Below, piece after piece: positions 7,561 to 15,571 of a stretch of 64,000 nt of DNA. The position numbers and the translations under genes were made by a program. Location of the stretch: the NCBI GenBank assembly GCA_009845995.1, contig VXYK01000035.1, forward strand, positions 149,149-213,148, in the 5' to 3' direction. This DNA comes from Acidimicrobiaceae bacterium. Lineage in GTDB: Bacteria > Actinomycetota > Acidimicrobiia > Acidimicrobiales > Aldehydirespiratoraceae. Numbering within the stretch: the first letter of the stretch is position 1; each line of letters starts with the position of its first letter. Under the pieces are notes generated by a model that had not been told where the DNA came from, ran no database searches, and was given only the letters and a program-made list of their open reading frames with translations.

Positions 7561-8045
7561 GTGACACCCAATGGCCCACCGCAATGTGGGCATTCATCGT
7601 CGACGACTGCCGCGCTGTTCACCAGCAGAAAGCAGTGAGGACACGAGAACTCGTTGTCGCCGCGGGCGATCACCGGTTCGGCTTCTCCAGAGGCAGCGGT
7701 AGCGGATCGGACTGTGCTCGTTTCCTCCTCGTCGTCGGTTGCCTGATCGTCGCCGGCCGCAATGCGCTCCTTGAGGATGGCGTCGAGATCGGCCTCCACG
7801 TCGTCTTCGTCGTCATCGAGATCGTCATCGTTCAGGTCGTCGTCGAGATCGGCCTCTACGTCGTCGTCTTCATCGTCGTTCAGGTCCTCGTCGAGGTCGT
7901 CGTCGAGTTCGTCCTCGTCGAGGTCGTCGTCGTTGAGGTCGTCGTCGTTGAGTTCGTCTTCTTCTTCCAGGTCGTGGTCGAACTCGTCGTCGAGGCCTTC
8001 GTCTGTAGAGATGTCGTCGTTTTCAGAGATGTTGTCGTTCACCAT
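7557..8045 (-). CDS. DUF4193-like zinc-ribbon protein with long acidic N-terminal tract
   Basis: 162 residues. Residues about 5-95 are almost entirely Asp/Glu with regularly spaced Leu (repeated DDDLNDDDL and DDVEADLD units), encoded by GTC/GAC-rich low-complexity DNA. The C-terminus carries a two-CxxC zinc ribbon: FSCPHCFLLVN, then DECPHCG. The CxxCFLL segment is the hallmark of the actinobacterial DUF4193 family. The function of that family is unknown; a metal-bound protein with an acidic, possibly DNA-mimicking arm is a guess. It is the first gene of the operon with 7084-7560 and the GNAT gene, linked by a GTGA overlap. Confidence 0.8.
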   Translation of the reverse strand: MVNDNISENDDISTDEGLDDEFDHDLEEEDELNDDDLNDDDLDEDELDDDLDEDLNDDEDDDVEADLDDDLNDDDLDDDEDDVEADLDAILKERIAAGDDQATDDEEETSTVRSATAASGEAEPVIARGDNEFSCPHCFLLVNSAAVVDDECPHCGGPLGVT

Positions 8046-8117
8046 TGGTTCCTGAAGCCAGAGATGTTGCCGCGGATCATAGACAATGCGAAGCGCGACG
8101 CAACCTCAGAAAGCGGA

Positions 8118-9737
8118 TTAACCGAGATCGCGGTCTTGGCGCCGTTTCTCCGCGCGTTGTTCTGCAGAGAGACGGCCCAACGGCGTGTCAGAGGAGTAGT
8201 CGACAAAGCGCATCGCCTCGGCCAACGCCAAGTGCCCCGCCTTCTCGCTGATCTGGGCGTGCATCCGTTGACAGATACGCCGGTAGGCCTCGTGTCCCTG
8301 TGGCGTGGTTCGCAGCTCCAGCATGTGCATCGCCTCACGGGCATTGAATTGCATCGAGTAGCGAATTCGGTAAGCCAATGACACCGCATAGCAAGCGCTG
8401 TCGCGATGCTCTCCGACAAGCGCATTGTGAAGTGATTCGGAGCGCGCCATCGCGGCGCGGTACTCCTCGGCGACCCCGGCTGCCTCGACTGCGTCAGGCA
8501 TGACGTATCCATGACGAGGCGAGAGCGGCTGCCAGTCGATCGTGAGCATCCGGTGCCGCTGAAGATCTCTGAAAGCGCCGTAGTCCGAAAGTACGTCGAA
8601 GCGATAACCTGTTCGTTCGAAGGCTCGCCCGGGCCGGTGGCGGCGGTTGTCCCGCTGCCCCACATAGGCCTTGATGACTTCGATGCGCTCCTCGACAGAC
8701 ATCTGGTGAACCCGTGCCTCGAGCATGCGTTCGGAGAGAGACGTGTAGGGATAGAGGCAGGCGGTGACCACCTTCAATTCACCTTCGGGATCGAAGTCGA
8801 CTAGATCGACGACATCGTCGTCGACCACTCCCCCGGTCTCGTAACCGAAAATCTGATCGCTGATTGCTTCCATCGAGTCGCGCGTGTCTGTCAGATAATT
8901 CGTGGAGCGCACGCCACGGTCTGGAAGATCAACGCGCTTGAGGAATGACGGGATCACCTTGCGCAGCTCGGTCAGCATCAGGTCGGCATATGAGCGGGAC
9001 TCGGGCAAAGGATGGCTTCTCATACGCAGCAGCAGTGCTTCGTATGCTTGACCCGTGCCGTAAATTCCGACATTGGACAAAGACGCCGCCGGCAACATTC
9101 CACGGATCGCGTCGAGCGCCCTGGCTTGTATCGCGATGCGGTAGGCAAAATCGCTGTCACCATCGGTTTTTGGAACAACCTCGCGAAAGAAAGCCTGCAT
9201 TTGCGGGATGAGTTTCGAGTAGGCGTCGAAGATTCGATCCATGTCTGCGACGTAACGCGTGCCCAGTTGCGAACTCAAGATTTGCGGGTCGCGGTAGTAG
9301 CGGTAGCGCCCTCCCAATCGCTGGTCATAAGCGATGTAGCGCGTGCTCTGCTCCAGGTAGGCCATGAGGCGACCCCACTCCAGGACCTTGGTCAGAATGT
9401 TGGAAGCTTGTTCGCAAGCCAGGTGGACACCGCCGAGCTGAGCCACGCTGTCGTCGCCGTACTCGAAGAAGACTCTGTCGTACAGCTCTTCTGCACGCCG
9501 CAATCCGACAGTCGCATCGATGGTCTGGTCGCCTTCAATATCGAGGTCGCCCACGAACTCTTGAAGAAACAGCCGACGAAGGCTCAAAGGTGACCGAGAG
9601 TATCTGGCAAAAAGCGCTCCCTTCACGACTTCGGGAAGGTTGACCAGGGCGAATACAGGTTGATCCAGATTCGTGAAATAGCGACGAAGAATGTCGGCCT
9701 CGTCGGCGCTGAAGTCCTCGGCGATATAGACCGTCAT
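8118..9737 (-). CDS. Duplicated FAD-dependent thymidylate synthase (ThyX)-like protein
   Basis: 539 residues, about twice the length of ThyX. Both halves resemble the ThyX fold. The N-half has WGRLMAYLEQSTRY at 121-134, keeping the SxRY end of the RHRxxS...SxRY signature but with W-G-R instead of R-H-R. The C-half has LQRHRMLTIDWQPLSPRHGY at about 392-411, keeping R-H-R but with a changed spacing to S-x-R. A later MQFNAREAMHMLELR in the C-half matches the ThyX 'NxRxLxxFLxLR' helix. Canonical ThyX makes dTMP with FAD, NADPH and methylene-tetrahydrofolate; activity here is uncertain because neither half has an intact signature. It lies 11 bp downstream of the amidohydrolase gene. Confidence 0.78.
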   Translation of the reverse strand: MTVYIAEDFSADEADILRRYFTNLDQPVFALVNLPEVVKGALFARYSRSPLSLRRLFLQEFVGDLDIEGDQTIDATVGLRRAEELYDRVFFEYGDDSVAQLGGVHLACEQASNILTKVLEWGRLMAYLEQSTRYIAYDQRLGGRYRYYRDPQILSSQLGTRYVADMDRIFDAYSKLIPQMQAFFREVVPKTDGDSDFAYRIAIQARALDAIRGMLPAASLSNVGIYGTGQAYEALLLRMRSHPLPESRSYADLMLTELRKVIPSFLKRVDLPDRGVRSTNYLTDTRDSMEAISDQIFGYETGGVVDDDVVDLVDFDPEGELKVVTACLYPYTSLSERMLEARVHQMSVEERIEVIKAYVGQRDNRRHRPGRAFERTGYRFDVLSDYGAFRDLQRHRMLTIDWQPLSPRHGYVMPDAVEAAGVAEEYRAAMARSESLHNALVGEHRDSACYAVSLAYRIRYSMQFNAREAMHMLELRTTPQGHEAYRRICQRMHAQISEKAGHLALAEAMRFVDYSSDTPLGRLSAEQRAEKRRQDRDLG

Positions 9738-9748
9738 TCGTGCAGAGG

Positions 9749-10924
9749 CTATTCGCTTGTCGAGAAAGAGCCGCGGATGGCGGGTAGCGCGTCAGGGTCT
9801 CCCCAACAGTCAACGATGGTCATGGCCATGTTCAATGCACCGTCGATTACCGCTTGGTCTGCTGCCTCTGAGCGTGCATGGGTCTCAAAATCTGGTGTGT
9901 GAATAGCGGTGCCCCGTGGCGCAACTTTGATCATCGGATGGATCGACGGAACGGCATGACTGACGTTGCCCATGTCCGTACTGCCAACCACGATTCTCTT
10001 TTGGTCCTGGGGACTCACCACACGACCGTTTGCCGCCGAGTTGTTCACATAGAGGTTGAGCAGCGGCGTGTTGTCGATCATGTTGTAATACGGAGGATCC
10101 TTCCAAACACTGTGCATCTCGCAACAGGCCGCCGAGGCGCCGGCTTCAAGGCATGCCGTGAAACGCTCCTTGAGGCGTTGCAGACTGTCGATGTTGCCGG
10201 ATCGTACGTACCATTGAGCGGCTGCTCGCGAAGGGACGATGTTGGGTTTCTCGCCGGCTTCGGTGAAGATGCCGTGGATACGTTCGTTGGGACGGATGTG
10301 CTGGCGCAACGCGGCCACGGCGTTGTAGCCCAGCACGGCAGCGTCGAGCGCGTTGCGACCCATGTGAGGGGCGGCGGCGGCATGAGATGCTTGGCCCTCA
10401 TAGGTTACGTCGACTGTGTGCACCGCTATGACCTGCATTTTCTCAATGTCGTGATCGGCAGGGTGCACCATCATCGCCGCGTCCACATCGTCGAAGGCCC
10501 CTCTACGGATCATGAACTCCTTGCCTCCGCCGCCTTCCTCGGCCGGAGTTCCGAGAATGGCCACCCGTCCGCCCAGAGCCTCCGCGACAGAAGCTGCGGC
10601 GAGGCCGGCACCGAGCCCCGCGGCCGCGATCACATTGTGACCACAGGCATGGCCGATGCCGGGAAGAGCGTCGTATTCACAGCACACCGCAATGGTGGGA
10701 CCGTCGGTCCCGACGCGGGCATCGAAAGCGGTCGACAAGTCGTACGCTCCGCGTTCAACAGAGAGGCCTTCGTCTTCTATCGCGGCGGTTAGAACCTCGT
10801 GAGCATGGTGTTCCTCGAAGCCGAGTTCGGGATTCGCGTGAAGCGAGTGCGAGATTTCCAGCAACTTCGGGGTCAGGCGTTCGACCTCGGAGCGGACTGT
10901 TTTCTTCGCCTCAATCACATCCAT
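9749..10924 (-). CDS. M20-family amidohydrolase (AbgB/M20D-like metal-dependent hydrolase)
   Basis: 391 residues. Metal-ligand motifs are CCEYDALPGIGHACGHN (Asp and His of the M20 core), GTPAEEGGGGKEFMI (catalytic Glu and metal Glu) and a later HPADHD. The dimerisation 'lid' domain lies in the middle (about 185-300, with SHAAAAPHMGRNALDA). M20D enzymes cleave amide bonds of small N-acyl amino acids or p-aminobenzoyl-glutamate. The motifs are intact, so it is probably active. The ThyX-like gene follows at 11 bp. A link to folate breakdown products is tempting but unproven. Confidence 0.88.
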   Translation of the reverse strand: MDVIEAKKTVRSEVERLTPKLLEISHSLHANPELGFEEHHAHEVLTAAIEDEGLSVERGAYDLSTAFDARVGTDGPTIAVCCEYDALPGIGHACGHNVIAAAGLGAGLAAASVAEALGGRVAILGTPAEEGGGGKEFMIRRGAFDDVDAAMMVHPADHDIEKMQVIAVHTVDVTYEGQASHAAAAPHMGRNALDAAVLGYNAVAALRQHIRPNERIHGIFTEAGEKPNIVPSRAAAQWYVRSGNIDSLQRLKERFTACLEAGASAACCEMHSVWKDPPYYNMIDNTPLLNLYVNNSAANGRVVSPQDQKRIVVGSTDMGNVSHAVPSIHPMIKVAPRGTAIHTPDFETHARSEAADQAVIDGALNMAMTIVDCWGDPDALPAIRGSFSTSE

Positions 10925-10994
10925 CCGGCGATTCTAGAGGGGCTCGGCTACTCCAGCAGGCTTCAAGCGGCGAAATCTGACAGCGTCGGGTCCG

Positions 10995-11606
10995 TCAGAT
11001 CCAGATATCGAGGGCATCGGGTTCCACGCGGATGCTCAATGTCTCGGCCCTGTCGTGAGCGATTCCATCGAGAGTTATCGGCGTGGGGCGTTCAAGCTGC
11101 AGTTGCGCGGCTGCGCAGCGGCGAATCTTGATCTGGGGATGAGGTACGTGAGTGCCTGATCGCAGTCTGGAGCGGGCCTTCAGACGCTCGCTGAAGGTCG
11201 GGTTCGCTTCTATGAGATCCAGTCGTCCGTCGGAGGGGTGCGCTTTGGGCGCCACATTGAAGTCGCCGATGAAGGCGGCGTTGGCCGCGATCACGATCGG
11301 ACCTCGCCACCAGGAACGACGCGCGATGAGATGGGAGACAAACCAGAAGATACGGCCGTCGAGCAGCGCCACACCCAGATCAATTCGCAGATGAGTCCCC
11401 TCCCCCGCCCGTAGCGACGCCTCGTTGTTGCGAACGCCCAGTGTCCGGGCTAGATCGCCGCCGACAAGACACAACGGCGGGGTGGGTTTGCGCGCTCGCC
11501 GAGGTCCGCTGATCACCTGGTTCGCTTCGGCATCGCTACTCACGAAGATCGCATCGTCGGGGACTGCTGCGGGTCTCCCCCAGTCTGAACCCCTGCGAAT
11601 GGTCAC
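10995..11606 (-). CDS. Diacylglycerol-kinase C-terminal-domain-like protein
   Basis: 203 residues, only as long as the second domain of DagK/YegS lipid kinases. Matching parts are VIAANAAFIGDFNVAPKAHPSDGRLDL, SGTHVPHPQIKIRR and a final 'EPDALDIWI', as at the end of the lipid-kinase fold. The catalytic N-domain with GGDGT is absent; the segment LCLVGGDLARTLG precedes instead. Short stand-alone versions like this are familiar in actinobacteria, so this is probably not a truncation. The catalytic role is doubtful. Its start overlaps the tatC stop by 4 bp (ATGA), making it the last gene of the tatA-tatC unit. Confidence 0.72.
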   Translation of the reverse strand: MTIRRGSDWGRPAAVPDDAIFVSSDAEANQVISGPRRARKPTPPLCLVGGDLARTLGVRNNEASLRAGEGTHLRIDLGVALLDGRIFWFVSHLIARRSWWRGPIVIAANAAFIGDFNVAPKAHPSDGRLDLIEANPTFSERLKARSRLRSGTHVPHPQIKIRRCAAAQLQLERPTPITLDGIAHDRAETLSIRVEPDALDIWI

Positions 11607-12385
11607 TGCGATTCGGCCTTCTTTTTGGCTCTTCGATCTCGTATGCGGCCGAACAAGATCGCGAACTCATAGAAGAGATACATGGGCACAGACAGCACCG
11701 AGAGAGTGAATGGATCACCGCTTGGCGTTATCACCGCGACGAGGGCGACGATGCCGACAACCGCGTAGCGCCGAACCCCACGAAGCGATTCGTTTTCGAC
11801 GATGCCCAGCACTTGCAGAAAAATCAGCACTATCGGGAACTCGAAGCCGATCCCGAACGCGAGAATCATCTTGATGACAAACCCCAGATATTCGTTTGGC
11901 GCGTACCACTCAACGAGGTCTTCACCGCCCAGAGCAGACAGAAACTCAAGCGCCCGAGGAATGCTCCAGTAGGCCAACGCCGCTCCGGCGAAGAAGAGCG
12001 CTACACCACTGACCATGAAGGCGATCGCGAAACGCTTCTCGTGGGAGAACAGGCCGGGAGCCACGAAACGCCAGAGCTGCCACAGCAAAACCGGCATGGC
12101 CGCGATCAATCCTCCGTAACCCGCGACCGAGACGCGCACGCTGAAGGGTTCAAACGGGTTGCGAGCATAGAGCTGGCATCCGCTTCCGAACACTTCGGTT
12201 GCTGTTCGATCAGCTTCGGGGAGCGAGCGGCAATACGGCTCGAGCAGGAAATCAAGAATCCACGGGTAGGCAATCCAGCAAGCGACAGCGCCGACGGCAA
12301 TCGCAATGAGGGAGATGACGATACGACGACGGAGCTCAGTCAAGTGCTCCATCAAGGTCATGGACGACTCTGCTTTTGGACTCAT
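11603..12385 (-). CDS. tatC: Sec-independent protein translocase TatC
   Basis: 260 residues with six predicted membrane segments. The N-terminal cytoplasmic start MTLMEHLTELRRRI is the TatC twin-arginine-receptor signature, followed by the first membrane helix and a periplasmic loop containing two Cys. EPFSVRV, FGIGFEFPI and a TPSGDPFT loop are conserved TatC blocks. TatC binds signal peptides of folded exported proteins and works with TatA. It overlaps tatA upstream (ATGA, 4 bp) and the lipid-kinase-like gene downstream (4 bp). Adjacency to the pafBC genes is typical for Actinobacteria. Confidence 0.96.
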   Translation of the reverse strand: MSPKAESSMTLMEHLTELRRRIVISLIAIAVGAVACWIAYPWILDFLLEPYCRSLPEADRTATEVFGSGCQLYARNPFEPFSVRVSVAGYGGLIAAMPVLLWQLWRFVAPGLFSHEKRFAIAFMVSGVALFFAGAALAYWSIPRALEFLSALGGEDLVEWYAPNEYLGFVIKMILAFGIGFEFPIVLIFLQVLGIVENESLRGVRRYAVVGIVALVAVITPSGDPFTLSVLSVPMYLFYEFAILFGRIRDRRAKKKAESQ

Positions 12386-12747
12386 GAAGTAGAGGTTTGA
12401 GAATCAGGGGTTTCAGCAGCGGCTTCAGTTTCCGTTGAGCTGCCGCTGTCGATCTCGGCATCTGGTTCTGTTGGAGATTCCGCAGCGGAGTTCGTGTCTT
12501 TCGGGTTGGCAGGGTCGACTGCCGCAGCGGATGCTGTCACGCGTGCCCCTTTTGCGCGAGCTTCGGCCTCCACGACCGGGTCTTCTATTGCTTCGCGCAT
12601 CTCTCGCTGGAATCCGCTGGAAATTCGTTTCAGCTCACTGAGTGCCCGACCAACCTGGCGAGTGGCTTCGGGCAGTTTCTTCGGACCGAGCACAACCAAC
12701 GCCACCAACAATATGACGACCACTTCCATTCCAGCCAGGTTTCCCAT
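12382..12747 (-). CDS. tatA: Twin-arginine translocase subunit TatA/TatB
   Basis: 121 residues. A short N-terminal membrane helix (MEVVVILLVALVVLG) ends in the hallmark G-P-K-K-L-P hinge, followed by an amphipathic helix (ATRQVGRALSELKRISSGF). The tail is Pro-, Glu- and Ser/Thr-rich and low-complexity. TatA oligomers form the translocation pathway with TatC. The length and longer tail also fit TatB; with one copy seen here, a TatA/TatB dual-type protein is possible. It is coupled to tatC by a 4-bp overlap. Confidence 0.93.
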   Translation of the reverse strand: MGNLAGMEVVVILLVALVVLGPKKLPEATRQVGRALSELKRISSGFQREMREAIEDPVVEAEARAKGARVTASAAAVDPANPKDTNSAAESPTEPDAEIDSGSSTETEAAAETPDSQTSTS

Positions 12748-12756
12748 GGACAGAGC

Positions 12757-13005
12757 CTACCGATCGATGGATTGGCGACGCGGGCGGAGTCGGCGGATCC
12801 TCGTAACCTGGTCGAGTTCTGACGCTCTAGTGCTCAACTCGACGGTCAGATGCCGTAGATCGTCTTGAGCCACCGCTGCGGCGCGCGCCCGACGCATCGA
12901 GTGGCGCAACCGCGCCATCTCTTTAGAGACCAGTTGCAGCGAGACAGCAAGCACCACCAACGACACGACTACTGCGGTGGCCACCAGTATCAATGTCCAA
13001 CTCAT
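12757..13005 (-). CDS. Small single-pass membrane protein with coiled coil
   Basis: 82 residues from the ATG at 13003-13005; an earlier in-frame start would add 9 residues and approach the divergent GDPD gene. One N-terminal membrane helix (SWTLILVATAVVVSLVVLAV) is followed by a basic heptad-like region (LVSKEMARLRHSMRRARAAAVAQ) and a short Arg-rich tail. It lies 9 bp upstream of tatA in the same direction, so co-expression with the Tat genes is likely. No family was recognised; an envelope-associated helper is a guess from position only. Confidence 0.6.
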   Translation of the reverse strand: MSWTLILVATAVVVSLVVLAVSLQLVSKEMARLRHSMRRARAAAVAQDDLRHLTVELSTRASELDQVTRIRRLRPRRQSIDR

Positions 13006-13066
13006 GGTGCGAGCGTACCGCAGGGCCATCATCGTTTCTCAGTGGCCGCGCGCGCATACTGACACC

Positions 13067-13774
13067 ATGACGACGCGATATGCGCCCCTGCGAGGTCCGG
13101 CAATCCTGTTTGCGCATAGAGGCGCCAGGACCCTTGAGCGGGAGAACACGATCGCTGCGTTCAACCGAGCTGTGAGTCTGGGAGCCACCGGACTTGAAAC
13201 AGATGCGTGGCTCACCAACGACGGCGAGGTGGTACTGGATCATGACGGTTTCCACCGACGGTTCCCGCGAAAGTGGATCAAAGACACGAACCGAGCCGAC
13301 CTGAAAGCACACATCTGCACGCTGGTTGAGTTATACGAGTCGGTCGGCACTCACCTGCCCGTGAGCCTGGATCTCAAAGATCCGGCCGCCTTCGCTCCGA
13401 TCATCGAGATAGCGCGGGAATATCGAACCGAACAGCGGTTGTGGATCTGCCACCATGAGTTGGACCTGCTGGCGCAATGGCGCCGAGTCGCTCCCGATGT
13501 CCGCCTCGTCAACTCGACCGCCATGCAACGTTTGCCGAGTGGACCCGAGCGTCGCGCCGCCGAACTCAGTTCCGCTGGTATCGATGCTGTCAACCTGCGC
13601 CAGGGTGAATGGACAGCGGGATTGGTTGCACTCTTTCACCGATTCGAGGTGCTGGCCTTCGGTTGGGACGCGCAGTATGAGCGTCAATTGGCTTCTCTGA
13701 TGGACATTGGCATCGACGCGGTCTACAGCGACCACGTTGAGCGGATGGTGGCGGTAGCGGCGACGTTCGACTGA
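13067..13774 (+). CDS. Glycerophosphodiester phosphodiesterase family protein
   Basis: 235 residues from the ATG at 13067. GDPD catalytic residues are present: His17-Arg18 in FAHRGARTLERENT, Glu44/Asp46 in LETDAWLT, and His59 in LDHDGF. The enzyme class hydrolyses glycerophosphodiesters to glycerol-3-phosphate and an alcohol, using a divalent metal in a TIM barrel. No signal peptide is seen, so it is probably cytosolic. It is the only plus-strand gene between 6.6 and 25.7 kb, sitting between lepB and the tat genes. A second GDPD paralogue occurs at 48552-49313. Confidence 0.88.
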   Translation: MTTRYAPLRGPAILFAHRGARTLERENTIAAFNRAVSLGATGLETDAWLTNDGEVVLDHDGFHRRFPRKWIKDTNRADLKAHICTLVELYESVGTHLPVSLDLKDPAAFAPIIEIAREYRTEQRLWICHHELDLLAQWRRVAPDVRLVNSTAMQRLPSGPERRAAELSSAGIDAVNLRQGEWTAGLVALFHRFEVLAFGWDAQYERQLASLMDIGIDAVYSDHVERMVAVAATFD

Positions 13775-13801
13775 GGCGCCGCAACACCGGCCAACCGTTG
13801 C

Positions 13802-14557
13802 TCACAGGAAACCGATGTCACCGAGAGGCCAGAGTTTGATGAATGCTCGGCCAACGATTGAGTCGATCTCCACCGGACCGAAAGTACGGGAATCAGTGCT
13901 GCCCTCGCGATTGTCCCCCATCACGAACACCGTCCCTTCTGGGACCAGGCAATAATCAACCGAGGCAGGTTCGTTCGCGCAGTCCATCAACCGTCCGTTG
14001 ACGAAGGTGCTGGGTCGGTCTACGTACGGTTCATCAAAGGTCTCGCCGTCGATCAGAACCTGGCCGTTCGAAAAGGAGATTGTCTCTCCCGGTAGAGCGA
14101 CTACCCGCTTGATGAAATCGTTGATGTCCCCTAGCGCATCGTCCGGCTTGGCGAAGACGATCACATCCCCGCGTTGAATATCACCGAAGCGATAGCTGAG
14201 TTTGTTGACCAGAACTCGGTCGTCCTTGTGGAGAGTGTCTTCCATGGAACTCGATGGAATGTAATACGCCTGAATGAGGAACATCCGGATCAACAGCGCC
14301 AATCCCAGAGCGCAAACAGCTACCAGGAGCCATTCCACCAACGTCCGGAGCAGTTCCTGTGCACTGTCGGGCTTCGGGATCGAAACGTCCTCATCGCCCG
14401 AGTCGAGGTCGTCGTTCTCAGCGGCATTGTCCAGACCCGAATGATCTTTTGTGAATTGGGTCTGCTGCACAGGCGTAGTTCCCGAAACTGGTAAGCCATC
14501 TGGTGAACTGGGCGAAACCCCAGGGGCACTCACCAACAAGACGATACCGCCGGGCAC
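13802..14557 (-). CDS. lepB: Signal peptidase I
   Basis: 251 residues from GTG at 14557; later in-frame GTG starts are possible. After an acidic cytoplasmic N-terminal extension comes one membrane helix (WLLVAVCALGLALLIRMFL). The catalytic serine is Ser104 in IPSSSMEDTL, the catalytic lysine is Lys150 in FIKRVVALPGE, and box E is VMGDNREGSTDSRTFGPV. It cleaves signal peptides from Sec and Tat substrates at the outer face of the membrane, which fits with tatA/tatC nearby. It lies directly downstream of pafC. Confidence 0.95.
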   Translation of the reverse strand: MPGGIVLLVSAPGVSPSSPDGLPVSGTTPVQQTQFTKDHSGLDNAAENDDLDSGDEDVSIPKPDSAQELLRTLVEWLLVAVCALGLALLIRMFLIQAYYIPSSSMEDTLHKDDRVLVNKLSYRFGDIQRGDVIVFAKPDDALGDINDFIKRVVALPGETISFSNGQVLIDGETFDEPYVDRPSTFVNGRLMDCANEPASVDYCLVPEGTVFVMGDNREGSTDSRTFGPVEIDSIVGRAFIKLWPLGDIGFL

Positions 14558-14592
14558 GCCCGAAGGGGTGGTCCGTTCAAGAGCTGCCAGCG

Positions 14593-15558
14593 CTATCGGT
14601 AGCGTTCCAAGACCCTGTTCGCCGCGTTTGACACGAGACCCGCTGACAGGGGCGGATCCACTGAAACGATCTCCCCCTTGGGACCGAGCCGCAACATCAA
14701 CCGTTCAAGCCAACCAGCGGCGGACACTGCCATGGTCACGACGAACCGGCCCTGCGAGTCGGTTTCGACCGATTCGGTCGGGTACTGCTCAGTTACCCAA
14801 GCAGCGTCGGGATGGAGTCGCAGACGCACTCTCGGATCGTCGCCGTGAGGGGTGAAGGACCCTCCCGAGTCGCTTGCTTGATGCTCCACAGACTCACCGG
14901 TCAGCCGCACTGAACGAATACGGTCGACGCGGAATATTCGCTCGTCAGTCGCTCGATGGCACCAGGCGTGAAGGTACCAGTTGCCGTTGTCGCTGAAAAT
15001 CCTCAGTGGTTCGACAATGCGTCGGGTGAGTTCGTCCCTCCCGTAGGTGTAGTACTCGATGTCAATCTTTTCCCCTCGGTTCAGCGCAGACCGCAATGGC
15101 GGCAGTGTCTCGGTCGGTGCGTGGCCGAGCCGCACCTCCACAGCTTGATCGGCTGCTTCGCCTAACGCCATGCCCAGCTTGGTGAGTGCACGCAACAACG
15201 GGCTTGCAGCTTCGTCACCTTCGTCACCCGTAGCAAAGTCACCGCCGATCAGAGAATGTCCAGCGGTAAGCAACCGCGCCCCCTCGCCGGGAGTGAGACG
15301 CAGTGGACGCGAAAACCAATCGGCGTAACGGATCTGCACCTCGTCATCGGAGATGTCGACTTCGATCATCGAGTCCGGGGTGAACGGATGAACTCCGACG
15401 AAGAACACGACTCCGGTCAGATCTTCAACAAGCTGAGATCTCGGGTAGTCGAAGCGAGCCACTATTTCATCGAGTGGAGCCCCCTGTTGCTCGACGACCC
15501 AGGGAATCACAGCCAAAAGACGGATCATCCGTTCCGAGGCGGTCAGTCTGGGGTTCAT
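14593..15558 (-). CDS. pafC: WYL-domain transcriptional regulator PafC-like
   Basis: 321 residues. It has an N-terminal winged-helix region, a central WYL domain (GNWYLHAWCHRATDERIFRVDRI) and a C-terminal WCX-like domain. Paired with the gene upstream it matches PafB/PafC, which in mycobacteria act together to activate DNA-damage genes independently of LexA. The duplication ACATGAACCCC at the start (15548-15575) gives two consecutive ATGAACCCC sites; only the second opens the long frame, and the first reads six codons to TGA. pafB ends 13 bp upstream. Confidence 0.9.
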   Translation of the reverse strand: MNPRLTASERMIRLLAVIPWVVEQQGAPLDEIVARFDYPRSQLVEDLTGVVFFVGVHPFTPDSMIEVDISDDEVQIRYADWFSRPLRLTPGEGARLLTAGHSLIGGDFATGDEGDEAASPLLRALTKLGMALGEAADQAVEVRLGHAPTETLPPLRSALNRGEKIDIEYYTYGRDELTRRIVEPLRIFSDNGNWYLHAWCHRATDERIFRVDRIRSVRLTGESVEHQASDSGGSFTPHGDDPRVRLRLHPDAAWVTEQYPTESVETDSQGRFVVTMAVSAAGWLERLMLRLGPKGEIVSVDPPLSAGLVSNAANRVLERYR

Positions 15559-15571
15559 GTGGGCGCGGGGT

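Noticed and set aside
7762..8055. Ser-rich plus-strand ORF opposite the acidic gene
   Set aside because: It is the antisense reading of Asp/Glu codons; the minus strand has the zinc ribbon and operon coupling.
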